The notes beneath the pieces are model-generated. The model was not told where the DNA came from. It saw only the letters and a list, made by a program, of their open reading frames with translations, and did no database searches. DNA of 64,000 nt, taken from contig OY727094.1 of the NCBI GenBank assembly GCA_963402885.1, positions 7,380,501 to 7,444,500 of the forward strand, written 5' to 3'. This document shows, one piece after another, positions 35,295-47,100 of this stretch. Position 1 is the stretch's first letter; each line of letters opens with the position of its first letter. This stretch comes from Antedon bifida. Taxonomy: Eukaryota; Echinodermata; Crinoidea; Comatulida; Antedonidae. Made by a program: the position numbers and the translations under genes.

Positions 35295-36499
35295 ACATTA
35301 TTGTCAACATTATTGTACTGCAGTTACTACATTTTGTTTACTATTTTTTTCTACTTGTCTTTTGGGGGTTAATTATGCATTTTTTATTGTAATGACTGAC
35401 TCAAAAACTTCTACATTAAAAAGTGTAGTCACTGCAGTAGAATAATTTTCACCTGATCCCTAAGCAAACATAGTGATGCCAATGATGCAAAAGCAACACA
35501 CAATGATCTAAATAAGGTTTTAAGAAGATTAAACTAGATTGAGAGCCAACCCACCAAAACAAACATTGATGTACCATTAGGGTGAATATGAAAGTAGTTT
35601 ATTATTTATCATTTTAATTAACATCTTACTTTTTTTAGGCGTACAGTACATAAGGAAATAATACGATGTTTGACTATTTAGTAACTCTATACAAGTTCTT
35701 TATTTACACTTGATGTTATGCACTGGTTTTACAATATGACGTTCTCATTTATACAGGTATGTGTCATTCTCTATTTACATTTCATATAATAGGTTCTACT
35801 GGGAAATTAAATCGACCAATAAAGAACTGTAATAAGATTTTCAATTACCCGTAAAATAACATTCGATAACACAATTTGCCGTGTTTAGTGAAATAAAAAG
35901 TCCCTATGTATGCCAACATACATATAAGATTTACCTTTTATAAGCACATTGTATAGTAATCAAATATTTGCACTACAGTAAGTATCAAAAGAGGTAAAGC
36001 ATTTATGGACTGGACTCTTGTTTACAGACCACTGTGTAAAATTTATGAAAAAAAAGTTTGGTAAATTGTATTTTATTATCAATTGTTTAAGATGTGAATA
36101 AGGTACACATGTCTTGTATGAGTCAAAGATGCTCTCCAGGTGAAGTACCATCCTGACCTGAGAGCACGTCTTATTTTAAATAGTCAGTACAGTATATTTT
36201 TTTAAATAATTTTTATGTATGTAATGTTACTTTCTATGGACCAGAGATTATATGAATTGAATGAATATCTAATGTCAAAAGTAGAATATATAATTTAAAG
36301 TAAGCCGAGATACTTTACAAGGCCGTAGCTACCAGTGGTACGGTGGTTTAGAAGTGCATTCCTAGAGGAGGGGCATCTTTTGAATTTCTAAAAACTTTAC
36401 ATACAAGTTATTCAAATTTTTGAATTTTATATAGTATATATACGCTGAAGGGCTGGTGTTTCTCGGAAGCTCTGCAATTTACATTTTGTTTTAGCTTTT

Positions 36500-36625
36500 T
36501 GCTTATTTTAGTTATTATCTCCATTGAGATCCAGCCACTGATAACTACAGCATCGTCATTTTTTCAGTTGCTTATTTCAGTTATTATCTCCATTGAGATC
36601 CAGCCACTGATACCCACAGTATTTT
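36500..36625. repeat. Local direct duplication, ~65 bp x2
   Basis: ttagttattatctccattga plus gatccagccactgata is present twice in tandem. Confidence 0.85.
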
Positions 36626-36811
36626 TTTCAGTAATTTGTCTTTGGATGTTTATATATAAATATATTAATTATTATTATTACAACATTAGTGTTTTTCTAG
36701 TATACTGGACTAACCATACTGGTAGCTATGGTCTATGCTTTGTCTAATACTGTAGTCCACAACCATATTTTACAATTTACAGATTTACAAATAATATTAT
36801 ATACTAACATC

Positions 36812-36884
36812 AAACTTTGACCTCAATTGTACACTTTGACCTCAATAGTAAACTTTGACTCCAATAGTAAACTTTGACCTCGAT
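36812..36884. repeat. ~20-bp tandem repeat x4
   Basis: Units of aaactttgacctcaatagt with single-base changes. Confidence 0.8.
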
Positions 36885-38164
36885 GCATTTTCTATGTTTT
36901 TTTAAACACTATACCAACCACCAACCTGAGTACTCCAGACACCCATTAAACTTTTTCCACAAACTTTTAGGTTTTTTAGCACATTAATTTATATCCTGAA
37001 ATGATCACAGTACAGTACCCGCATAAACTTGTTGTACCAACTCTAAATTCAACTGCATAATGCTATATTATCTTTCTAATATACATGAACTATACCTCTA
37101 AAATAAAATGTTTATATACTAATAATTTGATGGCAAAACTAAACAGCCGATTCTTGTACGGCAACGTTAAACATCCTTTTATAATCATGTCTGCTGTTGG
37201 AATACTCCTAAATTTTAACTTATACAACCTTCTAAATAATCTCTTACTATACCACAGTATCCCATGGGATGAAGGTAGCTTTTAGAAGACACGATACAGC
37301 AGGATGTTTAACATCGCTAGACGTGATACCGATCGTGTATCAAGTAAACTAAAACTAGACAAAGAAAAGAAAAATCAGTTGCCTTAAAATACACGCAGCA
37401 TAGAAAAAATTGCAACACAGCAAAACTTCAACAACTGCAAACAATTCTTTTAACCTATGGAAGAGCAGCATACAAACTTGTACAAATATTTCAGTTGATA
37501 AATAATGGAATCCACTATTGGATTGGTTTTTCTCCAATTAAAAAGAAAAGAAAACTTTAAATTATTAAAGAAAGGAAACCTTGAATTTGGCTTAATGATT
37601 ATGGTAACAAATTAACACTATAGTCACGGTATCTTAAATAGAAAGATTCTAACCATTCTAAATCATTTTAACCACTTGATTGAAAGCAATTCATTTTATA
37701 ATTTTGTACATAACCAGACCCATTTGTAAGCAATAAATTACATTTAAGAAAAAAAGAAAGCTCTTGTTTAACATGTAAAAACACAATTTTTAAACCATAT
37801 TAGAACAAAATTTAAAATTCTGCAAACACTTATTTTCTGTAGGCAGTATAGAAATCTGTATTTACAATATTTACAAATTCTGAAAAAAACAAACAAAACA
37901 CCTCAATATTTATATTACAAATTAAAACGGTAATGAAAGGAAAAAATGTAAGCACCCTTATTTTGTAATTTCAGGGACGGATTGCAATATAAGGAAAGGG
38001 CTTAATGAAAGTCTACAGCCAAAGTACAGTACATTGTAATGTCATGGTCATGTAACTATATTAAAAAAGTAAATAAAAGAAATTTCAAATTTTAAGTTAA
38101 TTATTAGGAAGCATTTGGTGTGACAATTGGCAACCTAACAAGTTATTTCACTTCATTGTACGAA

Positions 38165-38310
38165 TGCAGGGAATGTAGGAAGCACTTCCTCTCGCTCCAC
38201 CTCGACTAGAGTTTTGTTGGTTTCTAGGTCCAGGCGTCGACTGACGACACATTGACATGACCTTGTTCTAGTTCCACAGCAGTCACAAATCGAAAGCTCC
38301 CTATTCTAAC
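38165..38310. repeat. Dispersed repeat, family D-related
   Basis: Comparison with 53366-53465 (opposite strand) shows shared blocks: cacttcc, cctcgac, gtttctaggtccaggcg against gttctaggtccagacgg, and caaatcg near the end. Confidence 0.5.
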
Positions 38311-39472
38311 TCCTCCCTTATTTTTTTTATAAGATTATACGATTAAGTATTCCATTCATGTACATATATACATACATATATTTATTCATGTATTACACTA
38401 CTTGTGTGTATTATTGTAGGTATAAACATTACAAAGTCTCTGCTAAAACCAGGTGACCATTACCTTTTTATTGCAATCCGCCCTAGGTGTGTGTTTTTTT
38501 ATATAAATATTATGAATATTATTAATAGAGAATAACTAAATAACCTTTAGTCAAAAATCTAAAACAATTTAAGGCTTTTAAAAAACAAGTGTTATAGATA
38601 TATATAAAATGGCAATAACTACATTTTATGAAATACCTTTAAAGATTTTTTCATAGAAATAATAGAAATAAAAGATAATATAGAAACATATTAAAAATAC
38701 CAATATGACATGATAATATTTTCATATGCTGTTATTAAAACTGTAATTAATAAAAAAAATGAAGTTTAGTCCAAAAACCCTGAGTGGAATAGCTGTTTGA
38801 CATAACCCTTGGTATATTTAATTTAGTTAGCATATTGAAAATATAAAAATGAACAAACTGAATATTTCTTTTTTAGTACACAGCATTGAGGCCTTAGGCA
38901 TGATGTACTCGAGTGAAAATTTATGTATTCCATTAATTATTTGCTTAAATAATAAAAGGTTATTACTAATAATTGTATCATGTTTTATGAAAATTTAACA
39001 AGCTTAAAAATAATATCAATGTTTGTTCTATGTAGTCCTGGTTGTTCTATGTAGTCCTGGTTGACTTACCACATTATTTGTTGTTTATATAGTAATATTT
39101 ATTTAATAACTTTTATACAGTATCTTCGTAGGGTAAATAATAGTGAAATATGAATAATATAATAATAATAATGTCAATAATAACCATAATTTAAATTATA
39201 ATATTAACTACTACTGTCTATTCTGACAATAGACATAATATTTCTTTCTTTTAATGACAATTCAACTGGTGAGTCAAAAAGTCATTCTGTGTACACACTT
39301 TCAAACATGTAGTATGATTCAATAGCTGTGTAATAGCGTGTCACGCATGTAAACAAATTTAATTAAATTCAATTCAATTTTTCTGTTGAATATTACACAT
39401 CTTCATTGCGTAATGTCAGTAAGCATGTAGCAACACATAACAATCTTAGCAACCGATTTTAGTATGAATGTC

Positions 39473-39613
39473 TAAAGCTCACTCTACACTATCAAACTTT
39501 ATGTGACAAAAAAAATGTGATGTGCCCATAATATGGACATGATAAAACCATCACTACCATATTTGGGCACATGACACTTTTTTGTCAAACTGGTTTGATA
39601 GTGTAGATAGAAC
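39473..39613 (+). mobile_element. MITE family 1 copy, short form
   Basis: Both ends present with a few substitutions and a single core repeat. Confidence 0.88.
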
Positions 39614-40534
39614 GTAACATTCTGTACTTACCATCTTATCTGTTACTTTTTCTTTTAAAAGTAGTAGCTTGCTTGTAGTACAATGTCACTCATTGTATAT
39701 TGTGAGTATCATCATCATAAAGTCTGTCACTGTACGACTACTAAATAGTAGTAATTTTTTTTTACATTTATCACATGCACATTGCGAAAGTCGCATCAAA
39801 CTTTTTGAAATCTAAACTGACCAAGTGCTGCATATGTTCCAAACTTCTTACAACCATCATGGTAATACAGTATTGCAAGCAGTTATCAGTTTTGGCAGCT
39901 GCGTTTTATCAGTCTTAGACACCTGCTATTGCAAAAAGCAAAAATCAACTTCAATTTTCCAATTTAAACTGAACTAGTGCGGTACATGTCCCAAACTATT
40001 TTACATCCATCACAGACATATTGCAATCAGTTTTTGGCAGCTGCTATTACAATACCGTACTTTTTTATTTGACTGCTCCATGAAGCAAATTGCAAAAATC
40101 ATCTTAGATTTTGTTCAAATTTTTTACTGAATAAATATAGGGTATGTATTACATCCTTCACTAATAAACAGTTTTATCAGGCAGCTGCTATTACAATATT
40201 CCTTTGACTGGACCTTTGCTTTGTAGTACAGTAGTGAATACATCTCAAAATCGTTTTCATATTTTAAATTATTATTATTTCTGCATATCGTATTTTACAG
40301 TAGTTCATGTGAATGTCTAGACGATACCAGAACTACGTAACCAATGGGATGCGATAGTCCGCAGTTGAACCATGCTATAGAAGATCACGTACACACGCTT
40401 TACACAGGTATTTGGATTGGTGTACCTGCCGTTTATCTATGTTAGATTCTGTACAGTACTGTAGTTCATGCGATTAATATTAATTAGACACTGTTTCCGT
40501 ACCCTTTGTAGGTATTTGACATAAGCGTGTATAT

Positions 40535-40550
40535 TTTATTCACCTTTATT
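40535..40550 (-). terminator. Possible polyadenylation signals of TfR-like gene
   Basis: Two TTTATT words on the + strand (AATAAA on the - strand) at 40535-40540 and 40545-40550, about 390 bases past the stop codon. In AT-rich DNA such hexamers are common, so this is weak. Confidence 0.3.
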
Positions 40551-40875
40551 ACCGCTTCTGTGGAGCGCGAACACCCTATGTAGCGTACGTCAATTGCTAC
40601 ATGAGCTTCTCATTTTGTTATAAACATTTGCATAATGAATAATAACCAATTACACATTATTATTCTTCTCGCAACTTATAACAAAGGAACTGTTCCATCC
40701 ATTCCATCTAAAGATTAATTTTTTTTGGTCATAATATTTTGTAAAAATCAACGAAAATCCTTATAAACTTTTGAAGTATACAATCCTAAACAAATCATAC
40801 CTCTACATCATATCATTCATGTTTCTGATATATCTTCCTGTATGATAAATTCCATAATGCAGTACCAAGCATAGG

Positions 40876-40936
40876 CGCTAGGCCCCTTCACTAAGCCCCT
40901 TTGCTAGACCTTCACTAACCCCCTTCACTAGTCCCC
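40876..40936. repeat. Short C-rich tandem repeat next to TfR-like stop codon
   Basis: About five imperfect 12-15 bp units of the form ccccttcactag, ending where the coding sequence ends. Confidence 0.6.
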
Positions 40937-40937
40937 T

Positions 40938-41109
40938 TCAAGGCAAGTTTGAGAAAGACAATAGCTGAGATGCTTGATTCAGAGCCGAGATGATTTCCAG
41001 AATTGTGTTTTCTACAATATCAGTCTGTTCTCGTTCTAATGCATCTGAGAGAGGAGCAAACACTATTCCACTGTAAGCTTTCTGTAATGTGGGTCCTATC
41101 ATCATATGT
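40938..41109 (-). CDS. TfR-like gene, exon 15 (terminal)
   Basis: Residues 725-781 and the stop TGA. R-H-M-M-I-G-P and A-Y-S-G-I-V-F-A-P-L-S-D-A-L align with Y-R-H-x-x-x-x-P and K-Y-A-G-x-x-F-P-G-I-x-D-A-L at the C-terminus of GCPII. The stop directly abuts a short cccttcacta-type repeat (40876-40936). Confidence 0.85.
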
Positions 41110-44100
41110 CTAATACAGAGATAATCAAACACTCATTATTTCAATCTTAGCTAGATTTTAATTTGTTTAAATTTCATGCCCTTACTAACTTGATGATTAA
41201 GACACTGTTCGTAAGCCCGACACACGTGCGGAGTATTCTGTCGTACGATATCCGTAAGTTTCTTATAAGTTAAGAGAATGGTGGCATACAAGTATGATAC
41301 ACTAAATTTGAACAAGTAGGGCACACCAAAATGGTCTTTAAACAAGTATGATACACTTAAAAGGTCATTAAACAAGTATGGTACACCAAAAGGGTCTTAC
41401 CTGTACTCTTTAAAATGTTGACGTTGAAATTTACTTAAAAATACCTTTTCTAAAGACATCAATATATAGTTGATACTTGGGTATCTGTTGAAATAAATTC
41501 ATAAACAAAACAATGAATAAAGTGAATACGAGTGGTGGATGGATAGGGAAAGAGTTGTGATGTAAATGTTATCTATTTTCAGCCATATTGTGTTTCAATT
41601 TGCTCAGTATATTAGGAAAGTGATGTAGCATCACATGTTTGTCACATGTTACAACTTTATCATGGGAATCACTTTTAAAGTAAGGTTACACTTTTATTTA
41701 GGAATTTGCCTATATTAAACAAATAATGACATTTGCCCAGACACACTAGGAAAATTGACGAAGTCCATAAATTGAAACATTAGTTGTGTGTGCAAAATAA
41801 GACTTACAACTCAGTATTAGCAGTTTGGATGGCATCATCAACCTTTTCCGTAAATGCCACTGCACTAGCTCTGAAGTTGTTGATAACAGTTCCTAGTTGA
41901 TCTAAGAAAACAAAAATTAATAATCATATAATAATTTTTTGAACATACGCTTTTGTAACAGCGGCACAATTCAGCATAAAGGTGCGTTCTCCTAAACTAC
42001 AATACAAACAATATTTAATAACAACCACAATCAGTATATTTTTATGTAAATTTTTTCATTTTAATGTAACATTTTTATTATAAACTTTAGTGTACACTAA
42101 ATAATTGTGCATTAATTCTGTATTTATTTATGAGCTACATTATTTTAAAGAAATAAAAGTGGGAAGAACCCATAAAATACAAAAAACAACCACATTACAA
42201 TGCTACCATGAAGTTGAATAATAATGACAATCAAACAGGCCTCTGCTATGTGCCCCCTAACAGGTGTGTCCCTTGAGTAAGGGTTAGCTGTATTATTACA
42301 GTTTTTATCCCTAGTTTGTTTCACAGGAAAGTGTCCCTTAATAGGGGTGTCCCTTAACAGGTGTCCCTTAATAGAAGTGTCCCTTAATAGAGGTGTCCCT
42401 TAATAGAGGTGTCCCTTAACAGGTGTCCCTTGATAGGGGTGTCCCTTAATAGGGGTGTCCCTTAATAGGGGTGTCCCTTAATAGAGGTGTCCCTTAACAG
42501 GTGTCCCTTAATAGGGGTGTCCCTTAACAGGTGTTCCTTAACAGGGGTGTCCCTTAATAGAAGTATCCCTTAATATGGGTGTCCCTTAATAGAGGTGTCC
42601 CTTAACAGGTGTTTCTAAATAATTGTCCCTTAATAGGGGCGTCCCTTAATAGAAGTATCCCTTAATATGGGTGTCCCTTAATAGAAGTATCCCTTAATAA
42701 GGGTGTCCCTTAATAGGGGTGTCCCTTAATAGAGGTGTCCCTTAATAGGGGTGTCCCTTAATAGGGGTGTCCCTTAATAGGGGTGTCCCTTAATAGAGGT
42801 GTCCCTTAATAAGGGTGTCCCTTAATAGAAGTATCTCTTAATAGGGGTGTCCCTTAACAGGTGTTCCTTAACAGGGGTGTCCCTTAATAGAAGTATCCCT
42901 TAATATGGGTGTCCCTTAATAGAGGTGTCCCTTAATAGAAGTATCCCTTAATAGGGGTGTCCCTTAACAGGTGTTCCTTAACAGGGGTGTCCCTTAATAG
43001 AAGTATCCCTTAATATGGGTGTCCCTTAATAGAGGTGTCCCTTAACAGGTGTTTCTAAATAATTGTCCCTTAATAGGGGCGTCCCTTAATAGAAGTATCC
43101 CTTAATATGGGTGTCCCTTAATAGAAGTATCCCTTAATAAGGGTGTCCCTTAATAGGGGTGTCCCTTAATAGAGGTGTCCCTTAATAGGGGTGTCCCTTA
43201 ATAGGGGTGTCCCTTAATAGGGGTGTCCCTTAATAGAGGTGTCCCTTAATAAGGGTGTCCCTTAATAGAAGTATCTCTTAATAGGGGTGTCCCTTAATAG
43301 AAGTATCCCTTAATAGGGGTGTCCCTTAATAGAAGTATCCCTTAATAGGGATGTCCCTTAATAGAAGTATCCCTTAATATGGGTGTCCCTTAATAGAAGT
43401 ATCTCTTAATAGGGGTGTCCCTTAATAGAAGTATCTCTTAATAGGGATGTCCCTTAATAGGAGTATCTCTTAATAGGGATGTCCCTTAATAGAAGTATCC
43501 CTTAATATGGGTGTCCCTTAATAGGAGTATCTCTTAATAGGAGTGTCCCTTAATAGAAGTATCTCTTAATAGGGGTGTCCCTTAATAGAAGTATCTCTTA
43601 ATAGGGATGTCCCTTAATAGGAGTATCTCTTAATAGGGATGTCCCTTAATAGAAGTATCCCTTAATAGGGATGTCCCTTAATAGGAGTATCTCTTAATAG
43701 GAGTGTCCCTTAATAGAAGTATCTCTTAATAGGGATGTCCCTTAATAGAAGTATCCCTTAATAGGGATGTCCCTTAATAGGAGTATCTCTTAATAGGAGT
43801 GTCCCTTAATAGAAGTATCTCTTAATAGGAGTGTCCCTTAATAGAAGTATCTCTTAATAGGGGTGTCCCTTAATAGAAGTATCTCTTAATAGGGATGTCC
43901 CTTAATAGGAGTATCTCTTAATAGGGATGTCCCTTAATAGAAGTATCCCTTAATAGGGATGTCCCTTAATAGGAGTATCTCTTAATAGGAGTGTCCCTTA
44001 ATAGAAGTATCTCTTAATAGGGGTGTCCCTTAATAGAAGTATCTCTTAATAGGGATGTCCCTTAATAGGAGTATCTCTTAATAGGGGTGTCCCTTAATAG

Positions 44101-47100
44101 AAGTATCCCTTAATATGGGTGTCCCTTGACAGAGGGTTGCTTAACAGGAAAAATAGTATATCCTTACCTAGGCCAGAATACTTGTTGTTGTTTGAAATTT
44201 GGAGTAGTCGTAAGCCTTGAAGAAGTACATCAGCATAGTTGACAACTGAGAATGGTAACACAGGTTTATCAGCGATCTCGTACAAAACTCTGAGTGTCAC
44301 TTTGACGACAGCTTCATGGTATTCAAGAGAAGCATCTGTCATGTCGATGAGGTGAGACGTATCCAGTTTTGTGTTGTATATGGGTAGCTTATCAACTCTC
44401 ATGCTTCTCTGCAGAGAAGCAAAAATATAACTGGTAATGGTACAATTATCACAGCATAACAAGACGATCCCTACTATACTGTAAAATTATCAGCACAATG
44501 GAAGAGGATGCCTTACTGTAAAATTAGCACCATGAAAGAGGATCCCCAAATTCAAAATTATCAGCACAATGGAAAAGGATCCTCTACTGTAGAATTATCA
44601 GCATACTAGAAGAGGATCCCTTACTGTAAAATTATCAGCACACTAAAAGAGGATCCCCTCAAAATGATCATCAGCAAATAAGAAGAGATTCCCTAATCTA
44701 AAGTTATCAGCACAATGGAAGCATATCACCTACTGTAGAACTTTCAGCACACTAGAAGAGGATCCCATACTGAAAAATTCTCAGCACACTAGAAGAGGGT
44801 CCCCTACTCTAAAATTATCAGAACAATGGAAGACGATCCCATACTGTAGAATTATCAGCACAATACAAAATAGCCTATTCAAAGTTTGATATTCATCCTT
44901 ATTGTATTTACGTTTTGTGGGACAATATATCATTAATTGGTTGAATTGGGAGTATGCAACATATCTGACCTTATCATAGGTGTAACTAGGTGATATTGTA
45001 GGAACTCCAACCAGATGAAAGAAAGGACTGTCATCTGACCCACTACCAGGAATACTCAAGCTGAAAAAGAACAGATTACTTTAAAAGGTTTCAGTTGGTA
45101 ACAGAAGCTATCACAACACAGATAGTCAATCTAACTACCAATTGATGATTTTTTTAAATATTCAATTTACATAATATGTTAAACAATACAAGTACAATAG
45201 TCTAATGTATTTGTACTACCCTCTCTGTGAGCTAACTGTGTGACTTAACTGTGTGATGTGTAAAAAAGGCAGTGAATGTCCAAGCACTGAGGAGTTCAGA
45301 TGGAGCATAGAAATTTGTCTAAAATACATTATTTTGTAGGAAAACTCTGTTCCGACAAAGAATAACCTCATTGTGGAATTAAAAGGTGAGAACAGAGTGA
45401 GTGTTGGCTTCATGGATTAGAAAAGAGAGCACAAAATATTTGGTTTCGGTTTAGAACCCATACTATATATAACACATATTCAGTACCTTGGGTTTGCATT
45501 ATCCAGTGTTTTATCTACCGCAATATTCATCCAGTCTTTATAAATGCTCATTTTTTCGTGACTTGGACACTTAACCTGCAAAAAAAAAATTAATATTTTT
45601 AAAAATTACTGTATTCAAACTATTAGTACCATTGTTAAACTCTGTTTACACTATCCAACTTTATGTGACAAAAAAATGTGATGTGCCCATATGGACACGA
45701 TGACGTCATATCACTACCATATTTGAGCACATCATTTTGTCAGACTAGTTTATAGTGTAGACAGAGATTTATATTACACAACTACAAGAAAATTTGTCCT
45801 ATAGAAAGGCACTGATTTTTACTGAGCTTCTATGCTAAACTAGCCTCTGACAAACAAACAAAACTATGCCTCACAAACTTACATTTTTACTTGCTTCATA
45901 AACAACATTTGACAGAAGTGGTGAGCCTGAGGCGTCAAATGTATAATTGCCAGGCACAGCATTGTCTAAGTTGATGTATGCAACAACACTTTTCTTCAGC
46001 AGGCTTAGGTTTTCCTCCACCCATTCTGTTGAGCCAATCTGGCCTGGTCCACCAGCATCCCAGCTGACTAGCATGATGCTACGGTATGGCTTCCAGCCTA
46101 AGTTTTATATAGTTTTGTATATGTAAAATAGTGCCCAGTAAATGAATCAAAATAAACTAAATGTTAAATTCTACCTTCTTAATAAAAATACTATCTTTAC
46201 TCAAAACTATAATAACAATACAATAAACAGTAATGCTTAAATATTTTAAACGGAAGACAAAAAAAAATTACTTTATTTAGTTATTGACTTAAAATTACTA
46301 AACAAACAACAATACAAGTCGAAAGTGTACAAAATAAATACAAAATACTACTGTAATAGTAAAAATACATACCACGGTTATCTATCAAAAAATGCAAGAG
46401 ACGAGCCACTTCCAAAAGGCACACTAATCCAGTGCCCGGTGAACTGGCACCAATGCTAACAGAGTCGCGATGACCGCCAATTATCACATATTGATCTATA
46501 ACCAAACAGAAATGCGAGCCTCAATAAATAAATTATCATGGAAGCACTGTAATTTTGTGCAATGTAGTTTAGTATGTCACTCTCAGAAAACAAAAACAAC
46601 AAATTGTGTACAATTAAAATTAGCATTAATGTCAATGGCTACCAGATGTCTCTATGTAGATGGTTACGTGAACCAATACATGTACTAGTTTTTTGGGTGG
46701 ATTGAATTTGGCCATGGAATTTGGTTAGTGGCCACACGATATGGCTGAATCACATTAGCCCAGAAGATAGTAATATACGGCAGTCACTTAGCCACAGTCC
46801 TGATGGCATCGCTTTATCATTAGTTTCTAGTCAATTATTTAAACATCTTTGTCAGTATGCCATTGTTGGTAAAGTAAGAGTAGTTTGACCATATAAGTTT
46901 CATCACACACCTAAAGCTCTGTCTACACTATCAAACTAGTTTGTGCCCAAATATGATATGCCTAAATATGGTAGTATTATGACATCATCATGTCCATATA
47001 TATGGGCACATCACATTTTTTTTGTCATATAAAGTTAGATAGTGTAGACAGAGCTTAACATCTCAATATCAAGTACATAAAATAAAAACTCACCTGGTTC

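Larger units (their letters stand above)
35295..38164. other. No gene seen; small duplications only
   Basis: AT-rich intergenic DNA with the local repeats listed separately at 36.5 and 36.8 kb. Confidence 0.45.
38311..40875. other. Intergenic, downstream of TfR-like gene
   Basis: AT-rich with a family 1 MITE at 39473. Its right end should include the 3' UTR of the TfR-like gene. Confidence 0.4.

Noticed and set aside
38160..38310. Cys-rich open frame on the - strand that looked like a secreted C-terminal exon
   Set aside because: Two different frames are open at once, and the same DNA blocks recur at 53345-53470 in reverse, so this is a dispersed repeat with higher G+C.
42340..44145. Telomere-like repeat
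   Set aside because: The unit is 16 bp and does not resemble the TTAGGG telomere unit.
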